Numbered from the stretch's first letter, positions 33,400 to 45,322 are shown. The stretch: DNA of 64,000 nt from Acidomyces sp. 'richmondensis' (GCA_003545705.1 QVLQ01000028.1:744001-808000), one strand, 5' to 3'. Numbers and translations: made by a program. The notes: generated by a model not told the origin, from the sequence alone.

Positions 33400-33990
33400 A
33401 CTTGATGGGGTTCCCTGGAACTTGATCCTCTCTTTCCCATTTTTTGTCCAGGTAGAAGTTAGCTGCCTTCCAGGTCACTGGGCCTCCTGGAGCTCTCCTC
33501 TTATAGTCTGGAATCTTATCTACTTCCTCTGATATTCTCCCCATTCCCTGCATGCTATCCTCTTTGCGTTACCTTCGATATTTTCTTTAAGGCTAGCCTG
33601 AGGGCCCTACTCCGTGCTGCAAGGTCCTGTTCCTTTTGCAGCTTCCTTGTACTTCTACTGTGAATCTCTCTAATCCTTTCACTAGCCTTTCGGATTTTTG
33701 CTTAGGCTAGTTTGCTTAAGAAGGATTCGGCATACTGCATCCTGCGTTGCTTAAGCTATATTTCAATTGGAAGGGTACCTGTCTTATGTTGGAGGATCCT
33801 AGCGCTTGCAGTCTTCTATGCTCCTGCGATAGTCCCGAGGCACTTGGTCCGGCTGGCCTGAATGGCCCTGGTTATAATTTTTGGAATTTGGCCCTTTTTT
33901 CTGGCTAGGACCTTACTTGACATTCATCCGTGAGGGCTGGTCTGACAAAGGCATGCTTGACATAAATTGGTCCCCCTTAGAGAGATCTGA
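33400..33990 (-). mobile_element. Decayed LINE fragment (Tad1-like), post-RT region
   Basis: On the minus strand near 33880-33770 the sequence reads RAIQASRTKCLGTIAGA, stop, KTASARILQHKTGTLPIEI. This matches the conserved LINE block RAIQNRxLRxIAGAYKxTPxxxLExETGxxPLxIYL that follows reverse transcriptase. The tyrosine codon is now TAG and another stop follows. The flanks are broken in all frames. Boundaries are approximate; recognisable sequence may extend to about 33050. Confidence 0.65.
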
Positions 33991-34403
33991 TGGCCTTTGA
34001 CCATTAGAACCATCACAGCGCGAAGCTGATTCGAAGTATCTTAAGAATTAAATTATTCAACAAAGGTAGAAAAATTGTGAGCTTAATGACCCATATATAA
34101 GCTTTCCTTAAAAGATGTGTCTTAACTCAACACGGTGGAGGCCGAACGTTATAGCTAGACCAGGATATTATTGAGCTCTTGAGCACATCAAAAGTAGAAC
34201 CTAGCTTTTAAACGCGGAGGATAACACAGCTTTACAGCCAAAAGAACACGAGGCCTCGATTTCCACCAGACACAGCAGGAAAACAGTATCAGACGGCGCT
34301 CAACAACGGCGTCCCTTTATATAGATCTGCAGTTCAAAACGGGACCAGGCCATCTCAAGATATCATCAAGCCGAAAGAATAGGCAGAAGCGCCTAATGTG
34401 CTT
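33991..34403. other. Intergenic region downstream of the acid phosphatase
   Basis: About 410 bp with the 3' end of the minus-strand phosphatase gene. A TATATAG stretch near 34320 is visible; nothing else recognised. Confidence 0.4.
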
Positions 34404-36616
34404 CTACGGTGGTGCGCCATCGAGGACTTCGCCATATTTGTATGCAGGATATTCGCCGAAGCAAGCGTACTCATACCTTGCGGCGTCCAGGCTCTCGGCC
34501 TGGACCTGCAGGAAAGTTGATAGTTCACACCAGCCATCGTCCCGTTGGCCGCAGGCGGGAAACGAGCGGCCAAGGGGCAACGTGCGCTGGTTGAGAAGGA
34601 AATGAACGTAGGTAGTCTCTTTCCTCTGATTTCCCTCTGATGCGCGCTCATCGCCTTCATCATGGATGTAACGGTCACCGGACTTGCGGTCACCATCCAA
34701 CGGCAATGGAGTAGTGATGAGTTCGATGTCGAGGCGGGCGGCGAAAGGCTCCAGATGTGAGACGACGAGAGAGCGATTATTGGTGAAATTGTCGGCAGGC
34801 ATAAGTTGAGCAAATTGGGTAAAGCCGAAGGCAGTGAGGATCGACATGATGTTGGTGTCGTGGCTGAAGTCAAAGTTTAGGGCTTGGTGCAGAGGAAATG
34901 TATCAGGTTGACTGTCAAGTGTAACGTTGACTTGCGCGACTGGAGTAGTGATCAGACGGTGCTCCATCCTTGCAAGTATTTCTTGTACATAGCCGATGCC
35001 CACTGCACGTCCAGTTGGGGACTGGAAGGCGTTGTTGCCAGCGAATGTGAGGTCTACGCTGTACTCGTAGCCTTCCCATTCCTCGTAAGTGAAGAGACTG
35101 CAGAATGCCGAGTAGCCGAGAGCCACAGTTTCGTAGGCGCACAAAGATTGAGCATTATGGGCATCCTCAACTGTCCAGGTAAAGTCAACAGGAGAAAGGT
35201 CATTCAAGCGAGCTGTGGCATCTGCTAAGTAGATTTTGCACCACTCAGCAGAGGCGTTGGTGCCACCAGTGGATTGACGAGTGTTATTACAGTTCTTATA
35301 TCCAGCCACTATTTTAAAGTTAGTATGTTGCAACCGTCTAAAGAGGCAGTTAGAGAGTAACGTGTCTAGGACATCAACTGCCACACATCCCTGTCGCACG
35401 CTACGGAAAGCACTTTATCTGTACCTATTTACAGCACAGATTTAAAATTGTACGTACATGAATTGTTCCAGATCCCCGTGGATTCAATAGCAAGTACGAG
35501 TGTCGCATTAGAAGGCCAGTCGAGGCCGAAGAAGCCTGCGAGGAAATATTCGGCCGACTGTGTCATACGATCCTGTGTCGTCGATCGGACGACGATCTTA
35601 GACCCATTGTTCGGATAGAGATGTCCGTACATGTACTGATGGAGAGTGCCGCTGTCGAACAGCTCTTGTTTGCCAATCGGCACAAGAATCTCTGCCCCAA
35701 GCTTGGAGCTCCAGGAATTCAGGAAGTTGAGCGCACCGGAAAAGTTCCCGTCACCACGGCTCAGGTTAGCCGTGTAATTTAGAATTTTCTCGGCAAGCAT
35801 AAGAGCGCCAGAGCCGGTAGTGGGATATCTAGCGCCATGGCGGGATAGCATATGTAGCTGAACTATTTCTGCTCCCTTTGGTAGATGATATTCGTCCACC
35901 CCAAACCCATCGGGGTTTGGAAAGTAATGTGAGAGTTCGCCCATCATTTGAAAGATCTAGCAAAGGATCAGCGTGGTTGAGTTGAAATGAGGTATGTTAT
36001 TGCTGACTGACATTACCATTTGCGGTATTGCCAGATATTGGAGTTTGGGTTTCTAAAGGCTGAACGGGAATGTAAGTGGTAGATCCAAATGGTGCGGGGT
36101 TGGTTTGAGCGAGAAAGGCGGGCTCGCCGGTGGGCGTCGGACCTGAAATAGTAAGAAATTTAAGAATTGGGACCTGAGGTAATTACACTATTGCATACCA
36201 GGCCATAGTTCAGGCTTTGTCTGATAATATTGGGGTAGATCGGAACTGCTGGTGCTGCTGGCCTCCCCCACGTGCTGCTTTTTCAACTCCCCAGCATCCA
36301 CTAAACTACATGCTGTGGCGATTGCGTATTTCCGATATAACATGACGAATTGGACGAGGATAGTCCCAAACAAGATGATTTGGCCGGCATACAGCAGCTT
36401 CTGTCTCACGGCAGTTGACTGACGGGCTCGACCAGAATGGGTAAAAGTGGGCAAATCTGTGTTCATGTCATCTTTGGCGTGTCTTTGGTGAAGAAGCTGT
36501 ACAATTGGAGAGGTAGTCGGGATGGATGATTGATCCTCTGGGCTTACAAGACCATTTGAATTCGACATCCTAGGCGCCGAGCAAGAACATTCCCGGCCTG
36601 ACCCAGCTGTGTCCAT
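34404..36616 (-). CDS. Membrane-anchored histidine acid phosphatase (phytase-like)
   Basis: Branch 2 histidine phosphatase that removes phosphate from extracellular or periplasmic phosphomonoesters. Exons 36616-36199, 36142-36012, 35956-35458, 35308-34404 (650 aa). Residues about 1-70 are polar; about 75-95 form one membrane helix (LYAGQIILFGTILVQFVML), so the protein is probably a type II membrane protein with its catalytic part outside. A linker (PTPTGEPAFLAQTNP...) leads to the catalytic motif LSRHGARYP near residue 218 and the proton-donor motif FSHDTNI near 499. Several N-x-S/T sites and paired cysteines fit a secreted domain. Intron 3 is supported by CTAAC just before its TAG and restores NNSLAGYKNC. 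The donor of intron 2 is uncertain (GTCAGT chosen, which keeps phase). It is divergent from the GST-like gene. Confidence 0.9.
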
Positions 36617-37250
36617 AACTGCGGGCAGCAATGGCAGTGCAGTTCTATCTAACGCCTCCGGGTCGGACCGTGACGAGCCTTCCGCAGCTAATCTTTAATT
36701 GGCAAGAGCCGGCAATGCCACTTTCAGGTTTGCATAATTTGTACTATTTGTTTGTCCGGACTGATGCATGATACTACTGGGGAAAACTCCCGCTATAGAA
36801 CCAGAACCAGTATCAGAATGCGTTTTCTGCCCCCTTAATTCATATTCTTATAGCGGCTATGGGCGTCATAGCTGCCGAACGCTAAGAGAACTGCAAATTC
36901 GGAGATTCAAGTTCATATAACCGAGGCAATAGAAATGTATACAAGCAAATGACTATCGTTTGTCCTCCTGTTTGCTTTTCCATGAAACTCTGACTTGTTG
37001 TGACCCTGCGTTCATTGAAATATTTTAAGTAGGCGAAGATAACCGTTGCTTATCAATATCGCCACCCCGACCATTGCATACTTTCGTCTTCAATTTCACG
37101 ATTCTGCCGCGAGCACCCTCTGCCGGAGAGATTCCCCATATTATCAAGACCAACTCTCTCGACAGGCAATATACCGTCAAAATACTCATAAAAGGTGTCA
37201 CAGCAAGAAGCAAAAATTTAAATTTTGACTCAACGGCCCCAAATCTTTCC
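36617..37250. promoter_or_regulatory. Shared upstream region of acid phosphatase and GST-like genes
   Basis: About 630 bp between divergently read start codons. AT-rich with no recognised strong motif. An in-frame open stretch upstream of the GST-like ATG (from 37074) lacks protein character and is treated as leader. Confidence 0.45.
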
Positions 37251-38396
37251 ATGGACACCCCAATGGTAGTCCTTTTTGGCTATGATGCCTCTCCCTTCAC
37301 ACTCAAAGTCCGCCTGGCCCTTCGCCTCAAGCAGGTCCCGTACACTTTCATTCCCGTGCCTCCTATGATGCCAAGGCCTATATTGAAAGACACGTTCAAC
37401 CTCACTTACCGCAAGATTCCCGTCTGCGTTATCGGTTCCCGTGATGTTTACTGTGATACTGCTCTGATACTTGAGGCTCTTGAACATCACTTTCCTGATT
37501 CTGCGGGATACGGGACGTTGTATCCTATCGCAAAGGACGGTCGGCGGAATAGAGGATTAATCAGAGGCTTTGCATCGTACTGGACCGACCGGCCGCTCTT
37601 TCGGGTAATGACCGGTCTTATACCCGCACGTGTGTGGCGTTCAGTATTTGGACAGGATAGAGCACAATTGATAGGACATCAACTTGATGCGGAAAAGCTT
37701 GAAGCGAAGATTCCAGAGAACTTGGCAGGGCTCGATATGCAACTATCTTTGCTGGAGCATCTGTTCTTCGATGATGATGGAGTAGAAAATACCGAACCGT
37801 GGTTATTTTCTACTCCATCCCCTTCACTCGCCGATCTCGCCCTCTACTATCAGCTCTCATGGGGTCGTGATATCGCTGCTGGTCGGTTGGTGGAAAATTT
37901 AACAGCTGGCGCGGCTCTCGATACGCAACCGGAAGATGGCGAGGGTACGACTCCCGTATTCAATGCGGAACGCTACCCGGCAGTGTGTAGGTGGTATGAA
38001 CGCTTAACAAAATACCTCAGCACTCTACCTACAGTGGAGCAGGCGGCCATGACACCCTCTGATGTCGATCTTGTGTTGGCACGTGTCAAGGCACCACCAA
38101 AGTCTGTGAAGGGGAGGCAAAATGTGGCACTCTTGCTTCCCACGCCACGAACCACTCTCAAAGACCTAGATACAAGATGCGGACTGATTCAAGGAGCGAT
38201 GGTCTCCGTGACTCCTGATGATACCGGTAGGGGAGATCCTACAGTCGGGAAGCTGATCGCCCTTTCTCCAGAGGAAGTTGTGATCGAACCTCGCTCTCTC
38301 AATGGTGGATCAACACGGTCGACAGCAGTAGATATGCGCATCCATTTCCCTCGCCTTGGTTTCGTGGTGCGGCGTGTAAATCGCCCTAAGCTCTGA
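37251..38396 (+). CDS. Glutathione S-transferase-like protein with C-terminal extension
   Basis: Single-exon protein of 381 residues. The N-terminal thioredoxin-like fold is clear: MVVLFGYDASPFTLKVRLAL, then YRKIPVCVIGSRDVYCDTAL, with the cis-Pro of KIPV and the acidic D-T pair of the GST N-domain. A helical GST C-domain follows (LAGLDMQLSLLEHLFF, SLADLALYYQLSW). The last 110 residues (from about PPKSVKGRQNVALLL) form an extra beta-rich-looking segment ending HFPRLGFVVRRV, present in a fungal subgroup (I believe annotated DUF7962). Substrate unknown. The ATG at 37251 sits immediately before the first strand, so it is preferred over earlier in-frame codons. Confidence 0.85.
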   Translation: MDTPMVVLFGYDASPFTLKVRLALRLKQVPYTFIPVPPMMPRPILKDTFNLTYRKIPVCVIGSRDVYCDTALILEALEHHFPDSAGYGTLYPIAKDGRRNRGLIRGFASYWTDRPLFRVMTGLIPARVWRSVFGQDRAQLIGHQLDAEKLEAKIPENLAGLDMQLSLLEHLFFDDDGVENTEPWLFSTPSPSLADLALYYQLSWGRDIAAGRLVENLTAGAALDTQPEDGEGTTPVFNAERYPAVCRWYERLTKYLSTLPTVEQAAMTPSDVDLVLARVKAPPKSVKGRQNVALLLPTPRTTLKDLDTRCGLIQGAMVSVTPDDTGRGDPTVGKLIALSPEEVVIEPRSLNGGSTRSTAVDMRIHFPRLGFVVRRVNRPKL

Positions 38397-39156
38397 ATAC
38401 GATTGAGAAGGATACATAACTTATGCAAAGAAATGTCATTAAATAAAGATATAGTGGATTTATAGACTGTTACGTACATTTTTGCTAAGACATGTGCAGT
38501 TGCTAGCAGTGAATACTTTTTCATCATGTGTGGCCATTTGCAGGAGGTTTGGTACGGCTTGGAGAGAGGGAGTTCTAAGGCGGCAGAGTATATCGCATGC
38601 TTAGAGTACCCTACAAGAGGAAACGTATGTTCATTCCCTAAATCGTATAAATGAGATCCCGATTCTTCATTCACTTCGGCTGCATGTAATGATTTCAAAA
38701 TCGGAATTGGCGTACCTTCTTCACAAGCATGTATGAGGCTTAGCTGAGGTGAGTCCTCGATGGAGCTGTCCTTCACAGTGACTTCGTTTAATATATGTTT
38801 GGCGAATACATACGACAGTATTGATATCGTTATCTGGATGAAGTGGTGGGTATCTCCTTGCGGAGATGTGTAACTTTCGGTCTCCGATACGACAGATTTG
38901 CTCTGCACCGTCACATGTTCGCTTTTTTTATTCTTAGGTGGATCCTAATGCAATCAAAGTCATGGAAAATTAAGCTCAACCCATGCCGGTAGAGATTTCG
39001 TTGTTGAGGGTATGACAGAGTTCTGCATTGGGAGGAATCGAAGCTTTATGACCACAACAAGTATAAGTGAGATGAAGGATTAAGTGGCTAACATATTTGC
39101 CTCGTCATTGGCTATTGATCGTGTTCATATCTTCAGGAATACATATAATCTTTAAT
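38397..39156. other. Intergenic region between convergent genes
   Basis: Holds the 3' ends of the GST-like gene and bleomycin hydrolase. An open frame on the minus strand (38189-38914) overlaps the GST gene in antisense and has no family signature. Confidence 0.5.
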
Positions 39157-40732
39157 TCATGCCAACGCGCCCATTGGATCCCACAGTGGCAACACCATAG
39201 GCGATTGCTTTAGCACCTCACGCACCTCCTTGCTGACCACACTGGGGTCAACAACGGCCTGATAGCAGAACTCGTCCATCCACGCATCACTCATCACAAA
39301 ATATCCATCAGTACCTGCGGTTTCGGACCAGCTATTCTCCACACGCCATCGCACTGGCTTCCCGTCGGCATCCAAGTGCACAGCTGTGAGCACCATGGCA
39401 TGCGTCATTTGCGACTCGCCAGTCATGAGGCGCTCAGCCTTTGACATCCCCAAGGTGACGTCAAAACCAAGTCCGTAGTCGACCAAAGCCGTATCCATAA
39501 TGCCCTTTTGTGAGTCTGACTGCTTCCCGACGTCGGAGCCGAAGAAGACGGGTAACCCTTTGCGTAGCATGTTGACGCAGGCAGCTTTGAGGACGGCATT
39601 TTCCACGTTGACGTATGTGATCGGTCGGCCATCCCAAACATTTCCGAGATGATCGACGGTGAGCAATTTATTAGGCTCGTGGCGCGGATCATGCACGAGT
39701 GAGATAAACTTCTTTACATGCGTGGTGTTGGCGAACTCACGCGGGGTCATTGAGACAGAATGGAATTTGTGCGCCGAATCGTAGTATTCCTATCATTAAT
39801 CATCAACATCATCCGAGGATCGATTGACTGGAGATATTCTGACTCACCCATGTAAACTTTTCGTCGGCCGAAGGGGGCGGGCCTAAGCACAAGGTGAGGA
39901 TGCGAACGATCTCCTGCATCATGGTATCCTTGGCAGCAGCCAGTTTGGCCTCAGCCACCTGTCCCTTCATTTTTCGCAGACGCAATCCGTCTTCACGCAA
40001 TTTTGTAGTAAGGAGGCGATCCATAACGGCGCTATTCTTGGCGTTCCAGCTGTCCGGGTACAGAGTCTGAGGCACGATTCCATATTTCGCCACTAAATTA
40101 ACTATCATATCCCACTGGCCACCATCACTGACGGGTGTGGCCATTATGGCAGCGACCAAGCGGTTGTCGATATCCTCATCGGCCGTGTCGAGGATAGATT
40201 CGAGGAAGTAGTTGGCCTTCTCGACCTTGTCCCAAAAGAAAAGATATGCCTGTGACAGTTCGAAGCTCTTCACGTCATACTTTTGCTGGATAGCGATGCG
40301 GAAGACATTGGTAGCAGCGAATATCCAACAGCGCCCACTGGAACGCTGGTTGGTGACGGGTGAGCCTTCATGGGGAATGGAGAGATTGAAGTATTGCGTG
40401 TCCTTAAGAATGGCGGAAGGCCTTTCCAACACGGTGGCAGGGTTGTTTGTGCTCAAAGCAGATAGGCCGAGGCGATTCTTGCGGTCCTTGAGCAACTCGC
40501 GCAAATACTCTTCCGTCTGCGCGCCGGACACATGCTCAGGATGGGAAGAGGAGATGATGTGGTGGTGAGAAGTGGAAGGAAGACACAGAGAGATTGAATC
40601 ATGATCGATGCGGATGGCGTCGAACTTTTCATCCAGAGTGAGTTCGGGGGATGCTGGACGACTTCGTCGGCGTGAGGCCGCATCCATCGGCATCGGTTGG
40701 GGTTTGGGAGGGCTTGATGCTGCACTGCCCAT
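39157..40732 (-). CDS. LAP3: Bleomycin hydrolase / cysteine aminopeptidase (Lap3/Blh1)
   Basis: Papain-family (C1) cysteine aminopeptidase, hexameric in relatives, acting on short peptides and homocysteine thiolactone. Exons 40732-39848 and 39789-39157 (505 aa); the intron (GTGAGT...ATAG, 58 nt) joins EKFTW to EYYDSAHKF in phase 0. The catalytic cysteine is in NQRSSGRCWIFAA (about residue 132), histidine in MTHAMVLTAV (about 422) and asparagine in WRVENSWSE (about 443). The protein ends in DPMGALA, matching the C-terminal arm that reaches into the active site and trims peptides in the yeast enzyme. The N-terminus MGSAAS fits the N-myristoylation consensus. Start chosen as the first ATG in frame. 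Confidence 0.95.
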
Positions 40733-41916
40733 CGTTGACAAATGGGGCAGTCAATTAGCTTGCTGTTATATTGTGCTCACGAAGGCTTGGAGACTTGTTG
40801 TTCAGGAATAGACGACGTTGACGGCAATGCAACTACGGTAATGTCAGTCCCAAAAAGGCAGCTCATGATCCGCCCTGCATGAGAGAGCTGCGACGAGCTT
40901 ATCGGTGGCATTGATAAGTGGGGTGAAGTCCGAAGCTAGATGTTCACGTGATTCGGCACTATACCAGATTTGCTCATTCGTAAACACATCTCTTTGTGGG
41001 ATTTACAGATATGCCCTTATGTAGTAGAAGATAATCACTAATTCGCGCTTTATTATGGGTGCTTCCTACGTCAACGAGACTGTGTGACGAAGTACTCAAT
41101 TTGATATAGATAAATTCATTAAGTTGGGTAAAACATCCACAACTTCCTGAATGGAAAATTCTCCTATTCCCGTGACGTCGGACGCAGGATAATGGAAACA
41201 AGAACAGATGCTTTCAGTGAGATAAGTTTGATTTGAAAATAATGTGGAATAGTGGCAGGAACGAATATTTGGTCAATACTTGATTGTATAAAGTTGTCTT
41301 CTAATAATCACTGGCATATGGGCTGGCTGCGTGTCAGTTGTTTGAGAGTATTTCATCCGTAAACGTTGATTTGTTGAGAAATCATTTTGTAAAGTAAAGG
41401 AAGGCAGTCCATAGTCCTTTGGCGGAGTCGATCTCCACCAGTCATGCATCTAGTGCGGAACATTGGCATCGGCATAGTCTCGCCTGCCAGCAGGCAATCG
41501 GTCCCAGCATTAGTCGATCCACTCGTAGGGAGTGAAATATTTCCATACAATCATCCAGATGCGAGTCTCGAGGAGTAGCAAGATAGTCTTCGAGCTCTTT
41601 TCAATCCTGTCAAATTACTCGATCATTTCACATATTTGGCGTCACTCGTGTTTCCATCCATTTTGTGCACGCTTCGGTAATGAAATGGATACCTTTTGAC
41701 AAGAATACGCTTATTGGAGAATGTCTCATCAATGATTGGAGGAAATATTTGGGAGAGAATAAAATGCATCATCTCTTATTCTTCCATTTCGTAATATATT
41801 AGGAAAGTGAGAATTACGGCGTGCACGACAATGATTTTGGCATGCCTAGAGATACGAAGGTTTTGAAACTTCACCATTATGTCAAGGTCTGGGAAAATAA
41901 ACATTGAATGTGCCAG
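40733..41916. other. Intergenic region, no gene recognised
   Basis: About 1.2 kb. The left part is the promoter of bleomycin hydrolase, the right part the 3' flank of the V-ATPase gene. AT-rich, no repeat or RNA gene noticed. Confidence 0.5.
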
Positions 41917-43197
41917 CTAGAATACACTGATGTAGTTTCCGATCCTGTCCTTCTGGTTCTGCGCGATGCACTCGGCAATCCAGGTGATGTTTCGGATTTC
42001 CTGTCAAAAGGTCAGTGAACGGAAATCAAGCCTGAGTAAGATGAGGAAACGAACCTGTTCTCTCAGCTTTACCCACGCATATACCATCGCGTGCGTGAAT
42101 TGATATGTAAACGCCAATTTGCTTATCTCCATCTCTTTCTGGTAGAACAAGTCTTCCAAGCTCTTGCCCCCATCATCCGCGCCTACGCCTCCACTCTGGT
42201 TACCCAATCCACTACTGCCACCTCCACCCCCCATACCCGTCTGGTCCAGCATGCTTCGGTAGTCATACACACCATCTACGGCAATACGCACACCCTCTAC
42301 GTCATCCGCGCGGCTCAGCATCAGTGTACCTTCTGGGTGCAGGCGACCAAAATTGGGGTACAGCTTCTTGCGATCGGCCTTGGTAAGCTCGGTGCCAAAG
42401 GAGTTTAGGGTAATGTTGATGCTTCGGCGGTCGGCTTCGAACTCGAGCATCTCGCTCATAACGGTCTGAGTCGGCGTTCCTTTCATTTGAGGATCCTCGT
42501 TCACGAAGCGATAAAAGTCCTCAAGATAATTCTTGTAAAGCGTGTTGCGCACAATTTCTATGTTGAGCTCGTCAAGATCCTGGTGGCTAAGGCTGCCCTT
42601 GAAGTACGGCGCGAGCGGGGTCTCAATGAGAACACTGTTATATAGCTCCTCAATGTTCGTGGCAACGCAAAGAACTGGTAAGGTCTCGAACCAGCCGAGA
42701 GGATGGCAGCGTGCTAGCAGCTCACGGGTATCTCGCTCATGGAGTGTGCCTGTGATTAAGAGGGCCACGTTGTCGATCATGTAGGCGTATGTGAGGTAGG
42801 CCATGAACTTGGCCAGAGAGCCAGTGGCATTGGCCTGGAGGTAGCGGAACTCCGCTACAAGCTTGTCCAGTGTCTTGTCGGCGAGGGCGGAGGTCGAGGG
42901 GTTTGGAGGAAGGGTGGCAAGGAAGTCACCGTAAGCCGGGCCCAGTTGGAGCTTCACATCTACCCATTCATTAACATGTCGCTATCTACATACCGGCTGA
43001 AGGAGGTATGTGTACCGTCGATGGTTTCACACTGCGTCAGGTTGCCGTAGTTCTGGCTGGTGAGGAGGGTGTTACGATAGCCACGCACGATACCCTCCAC
43101 GTAGCCATTAGCAACATTGTAGAACCTGCGTGCCGAATTGTGTCAGTTTCATTATCGAGGGGACTGGAAGGGATAGGACGAACATGCCCTCCGCCAT
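41917..43197 (-). CDS. VMA6: V-type proton ATPase subunit d
   Basis: Subunit d of the membrane (Vo) sector, sitting on the proteolipid ring of the vacuolar proton pump. Four exons: 43197-43184, 43125-43016, 42959-42055, 42000-41917 (370 aa). The first exon codes only MAEG plus two bases; the joined N-terminus reads MAEGMFYNVANGYVEGIVRG, then NTLLTSQNYGNLTQCE, the family hallmark. Exon 3 has QLGPAYGDFLATLPP, ATGSLAKFMAYLTYAYMIDN, LLITGTLHERDTRELL and FEADRRSINITLNSFGTEL. The last exon gives EIRNITWIAECIAQNQK and ends RIGNYISVF. A Gly-rich insert (GMGGGGGSSGLGNQSGG) lies between the conserved DYRSML segment and SLEDLFYQKEM. Introns 1 and 3 both use a GTTCGT donor. Confidence 0.96.
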
Positions 43198-44282
43198 GGC
43201 GGGCAATTCAGAGAAGTCAATATCTATCTCTCCTGCATGGAATGCGACAGTGATGCGGCTGTCTATAGGGCTTGGACGTGTCGGAAAAATGAACTTCCGT
43301 GCCGGTCATACATCATTTTTTGGGTGAACTCTTCTGCAAGCACCTACTGTATCTTTGTAATTTGAGTGTTGTCTTTTTATTATTTATTTTTATTTTCATA
43401 TAGTCAACGAGATGAGTTCAGTGCACAGGGAGTGTGACATGATAATGGGTAAAGTTGCTCACCTTTAATGTCTATGATTTCAGTCTAAAGTGACGAATTT
43501 TTCCGTTGATATCCGTTCCACTCTTCAACTATGCACAGTGATCTGAGAAACTCATTCAAGGCGTAGATCGCCACTGATGCATTGGCATCACCCTAAGACG
43601 TTCTTCTCACATATATCCGTGACCCGAAAAGCCTGAGATTAAGGACGCCGTCTCGCGGGAGTGCAAGAAAGGTGTCTTCAACACTCAAACAAGCACCAAA
43701 AATGATTAAGATTCTCCTTGCAATTCCTCAGGCAGTTTGTGGAGAGGCAAATGGGCTTTGAGATGGACTTATATTGGTATGGGGCACCGAGACTCTCTGT
43801 ATTCCATATCGATGCACCTTTCCATCTGCTGGTTGCCCTGACGTTCTGGAAGAATTAGAGCCTCGTGGTGCAGAGGGAAGCACCGTTTAAACACATCGCG
43901 AGACACAGACTGGTGAGGGTATTGTGTGAGAAATTGGGAAACATGGAAATAGACACAAAGCTTCACAGGAGACCAACATCAAGTGCAGGATGGATTCCGA
44001 TCATTGAAAAAGTAGGCTAACCCGAACTCTTCGCATTGGAATGATTGGTCGCTCATCTCATTTCTGGAGCACATATGAAGGTGGCGTAGGATTTTTTCCG
44101 CCCACAGTTTGGGTCGTGCCAATCTCCTGGATCACTGCCGTGGCCATCGCATTTCCTGTCACAGTCTTGGAGGCACTTTAGAATCGTCCACTGCGGTCCA
44201 AAGTCTTCTTTTCTCGTTCAGAATTAAGCTCAAACCGTCCGCTAACTCTGAGATTGGGTGATATGCTCACAATTGAGCCACT
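43198..44282. other. Intergenic region, no gene recognised
   Basis: About 1.1 kb with the V-ATPase promoter at its left and the 3' flank of the next minus-strand gene at its right. A T-rich stretch near 43370-43400; nothing else seen. Confidence 0.5.
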
Positions 44283-45322
44283 TCACTTTGATGTTGACGA
44301 GCCCGGGAGTTCACTAGGCTCCACATACATCTCGCCGCGCGGGGGCTCCGTTGGTAACTCCTCATACCCTCGAAAGCGGTCCATTTCTACCGGTCCGCTC
44401 CATGGCGGCGGAGGCGACCCGACTTCACCCACCCCACCTGGATCGCGCTTCTCCGCCACTTGATCATCGGGGGAGAAAGAAGGTCCGGAGGGATCTTTGG
44501 CCGGGTCATGCCAGCTTCGCCGCTTCCTCATCACGAAGAAAACGACAGCCACTATGAGGGCAATCCCAACGAGGCACCCAACTACTATTCCGCCAATGGC
44601 ACCACCAGAAAGATTGGTCGATAATGAGGAGCTAGCTGTGGAAGTGGTGGTTACCGCGGGAGATGTGCTGGAGGAAGTGCTGATTGACGAGGACGACGAC
44701 GAGGAGGAAAATATCGTCGAAGTTGCCGATGCAACGGAGGCCAGACTTGTTGCGTTGAGCGTTAGGACCGATGCGGACGGACTGGCGGATGAAAGAGAGG
44801 AGTAGGTCTGGTTCAGGAGGCCGTCACCAACGTTTGCGATGACATTTGACTCTGTGGCCACGCACACATTAATCTGCCCTGCTCCGACGCAACCATATGT
44901 TAGCAATTCATCCGTTCAAAAGTCCCTACTGTGCGATGGCGGGAGCGAAGAAGAACCAAGTAAAAAATCCCCAACACCCACGATAAGCGACACCTACCTG
45001 ACCGCTGCGTACACATTTCCTCCCCATCAAGACAACACCAACCGTCACTTTGGCTTCCACAAAATATCTGTCCGGATGCAGGGGTAGTGCTGTTACCACC
45101 ACCACATCCCACCGGCCGCTTGCGACAGATGGGGTAGTCGCCGCCAGAGCAGCAGTACCACTCGTCAATAACGCTATTGAGCACGCAGACGTTGAGCGGT
45201 GGCGGGCAGCTCCACGTCTCATCATCCGGGCACGTGCCGTTGGCCACGAAAAGAAACTGAGAATAATAGGCGCTGGTTGCGGGGACCAAGCTTGCCGCAA
45301 GAAAGGCGGCGGAGCTGAGCAT
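44283..45322 (-). CDS. Cysteine-rich single-pass membrane protein (type I), function unknown
   Basis: Exons 45322-44998 and 44878-44283 (306 aa). Signal peptide MLSSAAFLAASLVPATSA. The ectodomain is cysteine-rich over about residues 30-115 (GTCPDDETWSCPPPLNVCVL, EWYCCSGGDYPICRKRPVGC, GWCCLDGEEMCTQRSG). A Ser/Thr-rich, probably O-glycosylated stalk follows (about 130-185). One membrane helix (AIGGIVVGCLVGIALIVAVVFFV) precedes a basic MRKRRSW and a short cytosolic tail with EMYVEP. The layout resembles wall-stress sensors such as Wsc/Mid2, but the cysteine spacing is not that of a WSC domain, so I leave it unnamed. The intron has a GCTAAC branch site and joins QRSG to QINVCV. Confidence 0.8.

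Noticed and set aside
35309..35457. Continuation of the acid phosphatase frame through this stretch
   Set aside because: It is an intron: CTAAC before TAG, and removal restores the conserved NNSLAGYKNC sequence.
38189..38914. 241-codon open frame on the minus strand
   Set aside because: Its C-terminal third is antisense to the GST-like gene and the rest has no family signature; it is probably a chance frame.
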